From G965212025 sp965215765 (GTDB lineage: Bacteria > Pseudomonadota > Gammaproteobacteria > Poriferisulfidales > Oxydemutatoraceae): a stretch of 64,000 nucleotides of DNA. A program made the translations under genes and the position numbers. Positions 25,672 to 33,897 of this stretch are shown here, one piece after another (the stretch's first letter is position 1; each line of letters opens with the position of its first letter). The notes beneath the pieces are model-generated. The model saw only the letters and a list, made by a program, of their open reading frames with translations. It made no database searches and was not told where the DNA came from. The DNA lies in NCBI GenBank assembly GCA_965215765.1, contig OZ244118.1:930001-994000 (forward strand), in the 5' to 3' direction.

Positions 25672-26067
25672 TTAAGCTGATCTTGCCATGCGGCGAAGCC
25701 TGTTGCTGTGGTTCAGGAAATTTTCAAGCAAATTTTCAAAGGCCATCAACGAAGTGCCAGCCAGCTCAAAGGAGATCCAAAGCACAAGGGCATTGCTTTT
25801 TCTGTCCAGGCTCAACACGCTGCGCTGGTCGGCAATAGTTGCGAAGCAGTAATTCAATAATCTCTGTGTCGTGTGTGCGGCTTTCAACTCTTCTTTGCTC
25901 AACACGCTGACATCAGTCATCAGGATGAGTTTCTTGCCCTTTGGGATGCAAGAAACTACGCCGTCATCGCAAAAATCCAAAAGAAACCACCCTTCGCTCG
26001 TTTGCCCAGGCATAGAGACTTGCCTGTTCTGGCAAAATTGTCGAATGAGTGTCTCGGTGTCTGACAT
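25672..26067 (-). CDS. Putative class I type III secretion chaperone (CesT/Tir-chaperone-like)
   Basis: 131 residues, small and mixed alpha/beta, with features of the CesT fold: an N-terminal helix (ETLIRQFCQNR), strands around WFLLDFCDDGVVSCIPKGKK and LILMTDVSVL, a central helix (LKAAHTTQRLLNYC), a strand with ALVLWISFEL, and a long C-terminal helix. It is first in the leftward T3SS operon, 39 bp before the phosphatase gene. The client is unknown; the divergent translocator gene is one candidate. Confidence 0.6.
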   Translation of the reverse strand: MSDTETLIRQFCQNRQVSMPGQTSEGWFLLDFCDDGVVSCIPKGKKLILMTDVSVLSKEELKAAHTTQRLLNYCFATIADQRSVLSLDRKSNALVLWISFELAGTSLMAFENLLENFLNHSNRLRRMARSA

Positions 26068-26545
26068 GCCTGCTTTTGTAATTTACGCTACGGAGCGAAT
26101 CTCCATGCACTTAAGTATTTTTTAAATGCGAAGCAACCTATTGTAAGGTTTTGTTCAGCTATTCCAAGTAGGTAACTACCACACTGCTGGCGTCAAAATC
26201 AAGACAGGGGTGCTCGTTTTTCTCTGTGAGAATGTGGTGACTGCTTCTGAAAATGAGGTTTCACCGTTTTTGTTTGTCGGTTTTTGTGCGAGGCTTGCGT
26301 TGTGTGCCATACGGTGAGCCAGGCAACGTTCACTGCCGACCATTCGCTCGGTCAGGTGATTTTGACGGATAGCGTGAAGCTCGACAAGCGAGACAAAGCA
26401 GGCGCAAGCCATGATGTCAGCATGGGTATCACGCATTTTCGGTTTCGTTTGAACGTAGGGTCGTGTGGTATAATGCGGGGTGCAAGAGCGTATGGCCTGC
26501 GGATGGTTCAAAGGCATCACTCGTTAAGGATAAGGAGATAGCAAG
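26068..26545. other. Divergent T3SS control region
   Basis: 478 bp between the two divergent T3SS operons with no convincing gene. A 114-codon frame on the minus strand (26176-26520) lacks protein-like composition. The right side carries the translocator promoter (26466-26474). The left side (26100-26160, AT-rich: TTAAGTATTTTTTAAATG) should hold the promoter of the leftward operon, but no consensus pair stands out. That would fit use of an alternative sigma factor controlled by the Btr-like switch. Confidence 0.5.
26466..26474 (+). promoter_or_regulatory. Extended -10 promoter of the translocator operon
   Basis: TGGTATAAT matches the extended -10 consensus TGNTATAAT exactly. TTGAAC at 26449-26454 is only 14 bp upstream, too close for a normal -35, so the extended -10 probably carries recognition. 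It lies about 70 bp before the sctB ATG. Confidence 0.6.
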
Positions 26546-27697
26546 ATGGGAATTAATACCAACACTAATGCTGGAACAGCAACTTGGAACACGGACACCA
26601 GTGGGGCTACAGCCGCCACTCAGAAGGCTGGCAAAGCTTCTTCCGGTGCCATATCCGCAGATTCCAAGCTGCCAAGTTATTTGAAAACCAGCAACTCTGC
26701 CTGGAATGACATCTGGGGTGACCAGAACATCAAGCTTCCTTCTCCGAAAACGATAGCGAGTTATGGGAAATCTGCAGATATTCTTCGAGATGGAAAGTCT
26801 ATTTTCAACGTTGTGCGCAACGTAATGATGGCTTTGTACAAGCTGAATTCCTCGTTGAAACGAGCTGAGCGCCAAGATCGTACTGACCTGATCAATGATG
26901 TTGCGAATCTGCAAAAGCAGGAAGCACAGAAAATTCGTGAGGCTGCCGGTCTCAACTTGGCAGCGGGTATTGTCGGGGGGGCTTTCCAGGTAATCGGTGG
27001 TGCCATGTCGCTTGGTATGTCCGCAGCTTCGCCAAAATCAGCTTCAGTAGAGATAGAAGAACCCGCTGCTGAAGCACCATCAGCGGAGCCGGAACCGGGA
27101 GTGTCGGAAGGAATGGATGAGGAGGGGACTAGTGGGCCGAGAGAGTCTCTTTTAGAATCGATTGGAGAAAGTGGGGAGGGTGGAGTGCGATCCAAACCGG
27201 CAGGAGCCACCCAGGAGATTGATACGCTTGAAGATAGCCTGGAAGGTGGTGCCAGACCTGATGGGGAAGAGGGTCCGTCTGCTGCTGATGGCGATTCGGC
27301 AGCGGATGAGAGAATAGCCTCACAGTCGCGAGAAGGGGATCAAGAACAGACAAACTTGAAGCTACGTGAGCAGAAAATTTCGAAAGCCAAGGCGGCAGAT
27401 GCCAAAGCGTTTGTTGAGGGGCAAAAGTATCAGTTGCTTTCACTGCGCGTCCAGGCACTGACTCAGTTATCAGGAGGTGCCGGGCAGGCTGTCACCAGTG
27501 GCTTGCAATACGGCGCACAACAGTTGAATGCGGTTCAGAAAGAACTTGAAGCAAAAACGGATATGTACAAGGCATACGAGTCGAATGTTGATGGCTTCAT
27601 TAAAGATGCCGGTGATGCTCTGAGTGGGATATTGAGCAAGCTCGATAGCATGCAACAGGCGGTTGACGATGCGACTCTGAAGATTGTTGAAAGGTAG
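26546..27697 (+). CDS. sctB: Type III secretion translocator, SctB-like (YopD/BopD/IpaC type)
   Basis: 383 residues. An N-terminal Ser/Thr/Ala-rich secretion region (1-40) and an amphipathic helical part (85-133) precede one strong hydrophobic segment (136-160, GLNLAAGIVGGAFQVIGGAM). Then comes a very acidic Gly/Ser/Pro/Glu linker (about 165-275) and a C-terminal helical domain (285-383). One membrane segment and the C-terminal helices fit the minor translocator that inserts in the host membrane. The acidic linker is longer than expected for the family. The ribosome binding site AAGGAG is well placed. The larger translocator SctE and the SctH chaperone are not in this window. Confidence 0.75.
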   Translation: MGINTNTNAGTATWNTDTSGATAATQKAGKASSGAISADSKLPSYLKTSNSAWNDIWGDQNIKLPSPKTIASYGKSADILRDGKSIFNVVRNVMMALYKLNSSLKRAERQDRTDLINDVANLQKQEAQKIREAAGLNLAAGIVGGAFQVIGGAMSLGMSAASPKSASVEIEEPAAEAPSAEPEPGVSEGMDEEGTSGPRESLLESIGESGEGGVRSKPAGATQEIDTLEDSLEGGARPDGEEGPSAADGDSAADERIASQSREGDQEQTNLKLREQKISKAKAADAKAFVEGQKYQLLSLRVQALTQLSGGAGQAVTSGLQYGAQQLNAVQKELEAKTDMYKAYESNVDGFIKDAGDALSGILSKLDSMQQAVDDATLKIVER

Positions 27698-27733
27698 AAG
27701 GCCGGAAAAACTGCTACCAGGAGGGAAATAAAG

Positions 27734-28906
27734 ATGGAAGTTGATGGTCTGAGAGGTGCCGTGCTTGGCTCAACTGTTGGTGCAGGGCATGCAAAACATG
27801 CCCAAGCCTTCGGCAAGCTCAAGGGTGAGAAGGTGAAAGTTCATCTGGTCAACAAGATGGAGATCTTGCAGAACGCTGCTGAAGAACTCACTTTCGAAGT
27901 TGCTGATGAAATGGATAAAAAGATGTCAGAGCGGGAGTTGCGTGAAGAGCAAAACAAGCGCGCAAAGGAGAAAAAGGCAGAGGGAGGCATCGATGCAAGC
28001 GCGCTGTCTGATTCAGGGAGCCAGGAAGATGCCACCGAAGCAGTGGCAGATTTCGCAGAAGAAGTCAAGAGTCACCCCAGTGCCAACCCGCAGACCTTTC
28101 TGTCACTTGCCAAGGAACGATACGGGGATTCTTCTCAGCAGTACACTGCTTTGAAACTTGTAAAGGAACACCTTGAGAAGGAGGGTGTTGGTGGAGGAAA
28201 AGTTGAGGCACTCCAGTCGGCAATAGACACGCTGGTTGAAGAGCAAGGGCCGGAAATTTTTGCCGGTTTGAATGTAACCCCTCTGGCTCAGCGCTTTGTT
28301 ACGGAAAACAAGCTTGGAAATGTCCAGGATCTCAGGGATTTTTATCGTGATGCGGTGCTGGATTACGGCGGTCTTGGTAGTACATTTGAAAAATTGGTTG
28401 AGCAGCACGGAGAGGAAAATTTTCCGGAAACGCTGGATTTTCTGTTATCAAGCCTTGGGGCGGATTTGGCGGCACGTGAACAATCATCCATAGCACCAGA
28501 GCAATTGCGTGCGATTGTGGATGATATTCAGCAAATCAGGCTGATCGGGGCACTGCATGAACAGTGTGCTGAATTGCTTGGCAGGTTGGATAAAAATTAC
28601 GGAGCGGCCAAACCTGACCGTCCTTTTACAATTCTGACAGAAATAGTGAATCTGAAAGAGAGTAACTGGATCAGCGGTCGCCAGGTTTTGAGTGTTCCGG
28701 AAAAAATGGATTTGCAAAACTTTGACGAGAAGATTTACTTCCTGCATGGTTTTATGGACATTGTGAAATCCATTCCGATGAAGTCATACAACGGTGACTA
28801 TGAGAAACGCCAGAAATTTGTTAATGGTGCTCAGGAAGCCATGGATGAAATGGTGATGCAGGAAGAAGAAAGTTTGGCTGAGGGGGAAAGTGCAGGCACT
28901 GCTTAA
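27734..28906 (+). CDS. sctW: Type III secretion gatekeeper SctW with fused TyeA-like C-terminus
   Basis: Controls the order of secretion by holding back effectors until translocators or host contact are in place. 390 residues: N-terminal secretion and chaperone-binding region, HrpJ-like helical domain (about 60-280), and a C-terminal part (about 300-375, NLKESNWISGRQVLSVPEK) that matches TyeA. The length equals YopN plus TyeA, so the two are one protein here, as in MxiC, InvE and CopN. Ribosome binding site AGGAGGGAAATAAAG. Followed directly by its probable chaperone. Confidence 0.87.
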   Translation: MEVDGLRGAVLGSTVGAGHAKHAQAFGKLKGEKVKVHLVNKMEILQNAAEELTFEVADEMDKKMSERELREEQNKRAKEKKAEGGIDASALSDSGSQEDATEAVADFAEEVKSHPSANPQTFLSLAKERYGDSSQQYTALKLVKEHLEKEGVGGGKVEALQSAIDTLVEEQGPEIFAGLNVTPLAQRFVTENKLGNVQDLRDFYRDAVLDYGGLGSTFEKLVEQHGEENFPETLDFLLSSLGADLAAREQSSIAPEQLRAIVDDIQQIRLIGALHEQCAELLGRLDKNYGAAKPDRPFTILTEIVNLKESNWISGRQVLSVPEKMDLQNFDEKIYFLHGFMDIVKSIPMKSYNGDYEKRQKFVNGAQEAMDEMVMQEEESLAEGESAGTA

Positions 28907-29261
28907 AGAATTTCTGGAAACACTGGGAGTTGACGATGTGGCGGAGGGAGTTACTTCCTTCAGCCTGGACTTTGAAAACGGTTCCTCGCTGAGTCTGGAG
29001 CGGACACCCGCAGAAGACCTGCTGCTGGTGCTGCTTCGACCATTGATGCCGTATCAGGGAGCAGATGCCATGCGTGCAGCGTTGCGCATGTGTCATTTTC
29101 ATGAGAGTTTGCCATTTCTGGTTCAGCCGGCACTACGTGGGGAAGGCGATTTGCTTTTTGCCTTGTATTTGCCTCGTGACCAGGCTCTTCTTAGCAGTTT
29201 GCGCAGGGCGGTTGACCTGGTTCGGGAAATGGATGTAGTGCTCGTTGGGGCTTTGCGATGA
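28890..29261 (+). CDS. Small T3SS chaperone, probably for SctW (SycN/CesT-like)
   Basis: 123 residues with a CesT-like pattern: helix LLKEFLETLG, strands SFSLDFENGSSLSLERT and DLLLVLLRPLM, helix ADAMRAALRMC, and a C-terminal helix LLSSLRRAVDLVREM. It starts at GTG 28890 inside the sctW end and overlaps the STAS gene by 4 bp. In Yersinia and Pseudomonas the order is yopN-tyeA-sycN-yscX-yscY-yscV, so this gene stands where sycN (pcr2) is expected. Confidence 0.72.
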   Translation: MQALLKEFLETLGVDDVAEGVTSFSLDFENGSSLSLERTPAEDLLLVLLRPLMPYQGADAMRAALRMCHFHESLPFLVQPALRGEGDLLFALYLPRDQALLSSLRRAVDLVREMDVVLVGALR

Positions 29262-29614
29262 GTACCGGCCTGGAGATCAGGGTTGAAAGCCTGAATGAAT
29301 TGCCCATAGTCTACCTTGATGGTCGCGTTGATTCCTCGACTTCCGCCAGCCTTGACGAAGCTCTGCACGGGCTGGGGGGAGGAAGTGCGTTGGGGGTTAT
29401 CCTGGAGTGTAAAGATCTTCGGTATATCAGCAGCGCGGGGTTGAGCGTTTTATTAGGGACGGTGAGAACTTATGGTGAAAAAAAATCATTGATCTTATGC
29501 GGCGTGTCGGAGAACGTGCGTAAGGTTTTGGATATGGTGGGATTCACCAGATTTATAGGAATGGCAGAGAATGCCGAAGAGGCAGGTAAAAAAATACTGG
29601 GAGAAAAAACATGA
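29258..29614 (+). CDS. STAS-domain anti-anti-sigma factor, RsbV/BtrV-like
   Basis: 118 residues of a complete STAS domain: PIVYLDGRVDSSTSASLDEAL, then the phospho-acceptor loop CKDLRYISSAGLSVLLGT with Ser58/Ser59 at the usual phosphorylation position. It is the likely third member of the switch formed with the kinase at 23408 and the phosphatase at 23833. When dephosphorylated it would bind the kinase and release the sigma factor. It is inserted between the SctW chaperone and sctX and coupled to both (ATGA overlaps on each side), so its level is tied to that of the gatekeeper. Confidence 0.87.
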   Translation: MSTGLEIRVESLNELPIVYLDGRVDSSTSASLDEALHGLGGGSALGVILECKDLRYISSAGLSVLLGTVRTYGEKKSLILCGVSENVRKVLDMVGFTRFIGMAENAEEAGKKILGEKT

Positions 29615-29994
29615 AAATACTTCATTTGGATCATGGAATAGAGCGAATCGTCAGGCAGGATGTTTCTGCCCCTGGTGCTTCGCGTTTTCCAAGCGCAAAA
29701 TCCTTTGCACCGTCAGGGGTCTCTGTTATCAATCACCTGAGCCAAGCACTAAGCGCGCGCGTCTTTGAGAAAAAAATCGCTGACCATCTGTGTCCGTCCA
29801 TCGGGAAAGCAGACGTTCTGTTTCCTGAGAATTATGCGAGTTCGTTCGAAGACGTTCGAGTTATGGCTGACCGGTTTCCCGCCAACGACCAGGAACAAAT
29901 GGAGGTCAAGGAAAACATGAAAGATTTGATGAGCAACCTGCATGATTTCCATCAGTTGCTGGACACACACCGCAAGTCTCTGTTGAGAGGTTAA
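29611..29994 (+). CDS. sctX: Type III secretion protein SctX (YscX/Pcr3-like)
   Basis: 127 residues, hydrophilic and helical. A segment FAPSGVSVINHLSQAL resembles the LPPDG-containing part of YscX, and the C-terminal helix (LMSNLHDFHQLLDTHR) fits. Position is the main support: it comes between the SycN-like and SctY-like genes and just upstream of sctV, as in Yersinia and Pseudomonas. YscX is an early secreted substrate that binds YscY and YscV. Sequence similarity is low, so the name is a synteny-based inference. Confidence 0.68.
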   Translation: MKILHLDHGIERIVRQDVSAPGASRFPSAKSFAPSGVSVINHLSQALSARVFEKKIADHLCPSIGKADVLFPENYASSFEDVRVMADRFPANDQEQMEVKENMKDLMSNLHDFHQLLDTHRKSLLRG

Positions 29995-30012
29995 AACTAC
30001 TGGAGATTTGTT

Positions 30013-30366
30013 GTGTCAGGCAGCGAAATAGATGCCAGGAGACGCGACTGGATGCTGGTGCTTTCGCACCTGTTTGTGCAAAACGAGAAAATGGAAGAAG
30101 CCGCGATCGTCCTGAAGTTCTTGCGGATTTTTTTTCCGGAGGACAAAAATGCGCTCAGATTGTTGTTGTATGTCTACCTGCGACTCAAGCAAAGCAAGAA
30201 CGCGCTGGCACTGTCTGACAGTTTTGAAAAACTGTCGCTAAGTGATAAAGATCTTGGGTACCTCAGGTTTATTCGCAGCCGCGCTTATTACGATTTAGGC
30301 ATGCAAAGTCGTGCTCACGCTATCCTCTCTGAAGGCTTGCTTCCAACATCGTTAGAAGTTCCTTGA
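30013..30366 (+). CDS. sctY: Type III secretion chaperone SctY (YscY/Pcr4-like, TPR fold)
   Basis: 117 residues forming about three TPR-like helical hairpins (FVQNEKMEEAAIVLKFL, LLLYVYLRLKQSKNALAL, YLRFIRSRAYYDLGMQSRA). This matches YscY, the chaperone of YscX that also contacts SctV. GTG start with GGAG 7 nt upstream. It is 77 bp before sctV. Confidence 0.75.
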   Translation: MSGSEIDARRRDWMLVLSHLFVQNEKMEEAAIVLKFLRIFFPEDKNALRLLLYVYLRLKQSKNALALSDSFEKLSLSDKDLGYLRFIRSRAYYDLGMQSRAHAILSEGLLPTSLEVP

Positions 30367-30443
30367 GCGGTGGAAAATCCAGCAACCCGCTTCTGCCGGT
30401 TTGCCGTTCTTGATCTTTCGATCCTTAAATCACTGACTGGCTG

Positions 30444-32537
30444 ATGTCTGAAGGAAGAATACAAACTTTTCTGATACAGGTGACCAAGCGCAATGACGTC
30501 GTTCTGGGCGTGCTCATTGTTTCAGTCATTTTCATGATGATTTTGCCATTACCGACTGAGTTGGTTGATGTTTTGATTGCCACGAATATGTCAATAGCGG
30601 TGATTTTGCTCATGCTTTCCATTTATATAGGGTCGCCGCTGGAGTTTTCCTCTTTCCCTTCAGTCCTGCTGTTGACGACTCTGTTTCGACTGGCTTTGTC
30701 CATCACCACAACGCGCCTGGTTTTGCTTCAGGCGGACGCTGGAAGAATCGTTGAAGCGTTCGGGAATTTTGTGGTGGCCGGTAATTTGGTTGTGGGACTG
30801 GTGGTTTTTTTGATTATCACGATTGTTCAGTTCCTGGTGATTACAAAAGGTGCAGAGCGCGTGGCTGAAGTCAGTGCGCGATTTTCCCTTGATGCCATGC
30901 CTGGAAAACAGATGAGCATTGATGGGGACATGCGCGCCGGGATGATCGATGTGGAAGAGGCGAGGAACCGTCGCCAGCGTGTGGAAAAAGAAAGCCACCT
31001 TTATGGCTCCATGGATGGTGCCATGAAATTTGTGAAAGGGGACGCTATTGCCGGTTTGATCATCATTGCCATCAACCTGATTGGAGGGCTTTCCATTGGG
31101 ATATTTCAGCGGGGTCTGGACATTGAGGAGGCACTGCATATTTACTCGATTCTGACGATTGGTGATGGTCTGATAACGCAAATTCCCGCACTGTTTATAT
31201 CCATTACCGCTGGCATCATCGTGACTCGCGTGACTTCCGGGGAAAACACTGATCTGGCAACGGATATCGGAGGTCAGGTGACGGGTCAGCCCCGAGCTTT
31301 ACTGATCGGTGGTGGGTTGCTTATCGCTTTTAGTCTGGTTCCCGGTTTCCCGGCGGCAACATTTTTGAGTTTGGCACTGGTGGTCGGCGGTGGAGGTCTC
31401 ATGTTGATGAAGATCGAAAAAGCAGAAAAAGAGGTTCCAGGTGACAGTTACGACATGCAGTCCATGGCTCCATCTGGCCAGAAGGGAAAGCATAGCCAAT
31501 TGAGCGCACAAGAAGAGTTTACTTTTAGCGTACCGCTTTTGGTTGACATGACCACGTCCGTTCAGGAATTCCTGAACGCAGAGAAATTGAATGAAGAATT
31601 GTTGCAGGTGCGCCGTGCCCTGTACATGGATCTTGGGGTGCCGTTTCCCGGCATCTATCTGCGTTTTAACGAGAACCTGGCAAATGACAGGCAGTACATT
31701 ATTCTTATGCAAGAAATTCCTATAGCTGATGGCTTGCTGCTTGCGGGTCATGTTTTATTCAGTGAGGATCCAGAGCAGCTTGACATGATGGGAATTCCTT
31801 TTGAGGAAGGAGAAAACTTTTTGCCAAACCTGCCAACGATATGGGTTGCAGAAGAATATTGTGAGCAACTGGAACGGGCGGGTCTCTCGTTTTTAAAGAT
31901 GCCGAAAGTCCTGACGTACCATTTGGGACATGTTTTGAAGCGTTATGCGGAAGACTTCATCGGAATTCAGGAAACGCGCTATATTTTGGAGCAAATGGAT
32001 GATCGCTACGGGGAACTGGTGAAGGAAGCCCAAAGAATTTTGCCGATTCATGTGGTTACTGAAGTGTTGCAACGCCTGGTTTCCGAAGACGTGTCCATCA
32101 GAAATATGCGCCTGATACTGGAGTCCCTTGTGGAATGGGGGCAAAAAGAAAAGGATGTGGTCATGTTGACGGAATACGTCAGAGGTAGCTTGAAGCGCTA
32201 TATCAGTTACAAGTTCAGCAATGGTCAAAACATTTTGCCGGCCTACCTGATTTCTCAGGAACTTGAAGAGCAAATTCGTGGTGCAATTCGGCAGACTTCG
32301 TCAGGAAGTTATTTGACTTTGGATCCCCGGGATACGAGGAAATTTGTTGCCAATGTCAAAAAAACAGTCGGTGACATCGGACGGCGTGCTCACAAGCCGA
32401 TTTTGCTGACCTCCATCGACGTCAGACGGTATGTGAGACGGATCATTGAGCAGGAAATTTACTCCCTTTCAGTTCTGTCTTTCGAAGAGCTAACCCAGGA
32501 AATTACTGTTCAACCTTTGGGAAAGGTAGCGCTTTGA
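30444..32537 (+). CDS. sctV: Type III secretion export gate protein SctV (YscV/LcrD/FlhA family)
   Basis: 697 residues: about eight transmembrane helices in the first 340 residues, including the conserved FHIPEP-type loop region SARFSLDAMPGKQMSIDGDMRAG, and a large cytosolic domain (about 360-697) that forms the nonameric docking ring for chaperone-substrate complexes. Full length and well conserved. It is the last recognisable gene of the rightward T3SS operon. Confidence 0.96.
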   Translation: MSEGRIQTFLIQVTKRNDVVLGVLIVSVIFMMILPLPTELVDVLIATNMSIAVILLMLSIYIGSPLEFSSFPSVLLLTTLFRLALSITTTRLVLLQADAGRIVEAFGNFVVAGNLVVGLVVFLIITIVQFLVITKGAERVAEVSARFSLDAMPGKQMSIDGDMRAGMIDVEEARNRRQRVEKESHLYGSMDGAMKFVKGDAIAGLIIIAINLIGGLSIGIFQRGLDIEEALHIYSILTIGDGLITQIPALFISITAGIIVTRVTSGENTDLATDIGGQVTGQPRALLIGGGLLIAFSLVPGFPAATFLSLALVVGGGGLMLMKIEKAEKEVPGDSYDMQSMAPSGQKGKHSQLSAQEEFTFSVPLLVDMTTSVQEFLNAEKLNEELLQVRRALYMDLGVPFPGIYLRFNENLANDRQYIILMQEIPIADGLLLAGHVLFSEDPEQLDMMGIPFEEGENFLPNLPTIWVAEEYCEQLERAGLSFLKMPKVLTYHLGHVLKRYAEDFIGIQETRYILEQMDDRYGELVKEAQRILPIHVVTEVLQRLVSEDVSIRNMRLILESLVEWGQKEKDVVMLTEYVRGSLKRYISYKFSNGQNILPAYLISQELEEQIRGAIRQTSSGSYLTLDPRDTRKFVANVKKTVGDIGRRAHKPILLTSIDVRRYVRRIIEQEIYSLSVLSFEELTQEITVQPLGKVAL

Positions 32538-32899
32538 GCTTTATGTTCCCGGCACCAGAGCCAGGAAAATCGCCGAAGAACCCGGTGGCGTCTTCTTGCG
32601 CAGAGGCAGCGACGAGCCTTTCACCCTTATGGCAATTTGCTTGGCAACAAGTTGTAGAATCAGCGTGTTCCGGTGGCCGTGCGCCGCTCGGTTTGCCGGA
32701 AAATACCAAAAGTTACTGAAAACAGGATGCCGGGGTCAGGTATTTCATGTTGTCGTTACCACTCAGGTCGGCGTATATGTTATAAGTTTCCCGCTCCGCG
32801 GGGACTCTGCCCGGGGCAGACAACGGTTTTTATTTTCACACAATCGTATGTAAAACGAGACGGGAAAACTGTTTTCAATTTAAGTCGGGAAAAAATTAC
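32538..32899 (+). promoter_or_regulatory. rpsB: sctV-rpsB intergenic region with putative rpsB promoter and leader
   Basis: 362 bp. A 58-codon frame from ATG 32543 follows sctV but has no recognisable features. A promoter is likely near 32750-32790: TTGTCG (32750-32755) or TTACCA (32756-32761) with TATATG (32774-32779) or TATAAG (32781-32786). It is followed by a GC-rich discriminator typical of stringently controlled ribosomal promoters. The leader then has inverted repeats CCCGC-TCC-GCGGG and TCTGCCC/GGGCAGA, possibly an S2 autoregulatory structure. Confidence 0.45.
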
Positions 32900-33886
32900 A
32901 TGACATCCATCACGATACGACAAATGTTTGAGGCTGGAATGCATTTTGGTCACAGAACCAGTTTCTGGAATCCAAAGCTAAAGCCTTATATTTATGGTGT
33001 TTACAACGGTATTCACATCATTGACCTGGATAAAAGTTACCCGCTTTTTCTCAAGGCAATGGGCTTTCTTCAGAGCGTAAGAGCCAGAGGAGGGAAAATT
33101 CTGTTCGTAGGCTGCAAGCGCTCAGCAACTCGAGCGTTGACTGAAAACGCGAATCGTTGCGGAATGTATTACCTGACCCGGAGATGGCTGGGTGGCACAC
33201 TGACCAATTTCAGCACGATACGATGTTCTGTAACCCGCTATCTGGCGTTGGAAGCAAAGCTGTCGAGAGGTGGTTTTTCCGACATTAGTAAAAAAGAAGC
33301 TGTTCGCTTGCGGCGTGAACTGGAAAAAATGCGAAGAAATTTTGAGGGAATCAGGGACATGGTTCGTCCTCCGGATGCTTTGTTTATCGTTGATGTCGTG
33401 CGCGAAAAGATTGCGGTCAAGGAGGCTCAGGTCTTGGGGGTTCCCATTGTGGCGATACTGGACACAAACTGCGACACCGTTGGCCTGGATTACGTCATTC
33501 CAGGGAATGACGATTCCTTAAGCTCAATATCCCTGTGCGCAACTGCTGCCGCAGATGCCATTCTTGCTGGTGCAGAACAGGCTGAACACGGCGGTCTTTT
33601 TGATGAAGAAAAAGGAGCAAATCTGTCTGCCAAGTGGCAAAAAACTACTGGTGAGACGCAGTCCGAAGCGAGCAAGCCTGCAGATGCGCAGTCCGAAGCG
33701 AGCAAGCCTGCAGATGCGCAGTCCAAAGCGAGCAAGCCTGCAGATGCGCAGTCCAAAGCGAGCAAGCCTGCAGATGCGCAGTCCAAAGCGAGCAAGCCTG
33801 CAGATGCGCAGTCCGAAGCGAGCAAGCCTGCAGATGTGCAAGAAGCGGTAGAGCCTTCGGCATCTGAAGATTCCCCCGAAGCCTGA
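32900..33886 (+). CDS. rpsB: 30S ribosomal protein S2 with repetitive C-terminal extension
   Basis: The first 240 or so residues are a normal S2 (MFEAGMHFGHRTSFWNPK, LGGTLTNFSTI, PIVAILDTNCDT). The remaining 85 or so are an added tail of six decapeptides of the type AQSEASKPAD followed by an acidic end. Bacterial S2 usually ends near residue 240-250. The tail is low in complexity, probably disordered, and would project from the solvent side of the small subunit. It heads the rpsB-tsf-pyrH-frr cluster. Confidence 0.95.
   Translation: MTSITIRQMFEAGMHFGHRTSFWNPKLKPYIYGVYNGIHIIDLDKSYPLFLKAMGFLQSVRARGGKILFVGCKRSATRALTENANRCGMYYLTRRWLGGTLTNFSTIRCSVTRYLALEAKLSRGGFSDISKKEAVRLRRELEKMRRNFEGIRDMVRPPDALFIVDVVREKIAVKEAQVLGVPIVAILDTNCDTVGLDYVIPGNDDSLSSISLCATAAADAILAGAEQAEHGGLFDEEKGANLSAKWQKTTGETQSEASKPADAQSEASKPADAQSKASKPADAQSKASKPADAQSKASKPADAQSEASKPADVQEAVEPSASEDSPEA
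33661..33840 (+). repeat. Six tandem 30-bp repeats in rpsB
   Basis: Six exact-length 30-bp units in phase with the reading frame. They differ only at a G/A position (GTCCGAAGCG or GTCCAAAGCG, Glu versus Lys) and one C/T near the end of the last unit. The pattern is E-E-K-K-K-E across the units. The length suggests copy number can change without breaking the frame. Confidence 0.97.
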
Positions 33887-33897
33887 GGGAGCGGAAG

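Noticed and set aside
26176..26520. 114-codon ORF on the minus strand between the T3SS operons
   Set aside because: His/Thr-rich composition unlike neighbouring proteins and it covers the probable control region and the sctB promoter.
33661..33840. CRISPR-like array
   Set aside because: Units are directly adjacent with no unique spacers, and they encode part of S2.
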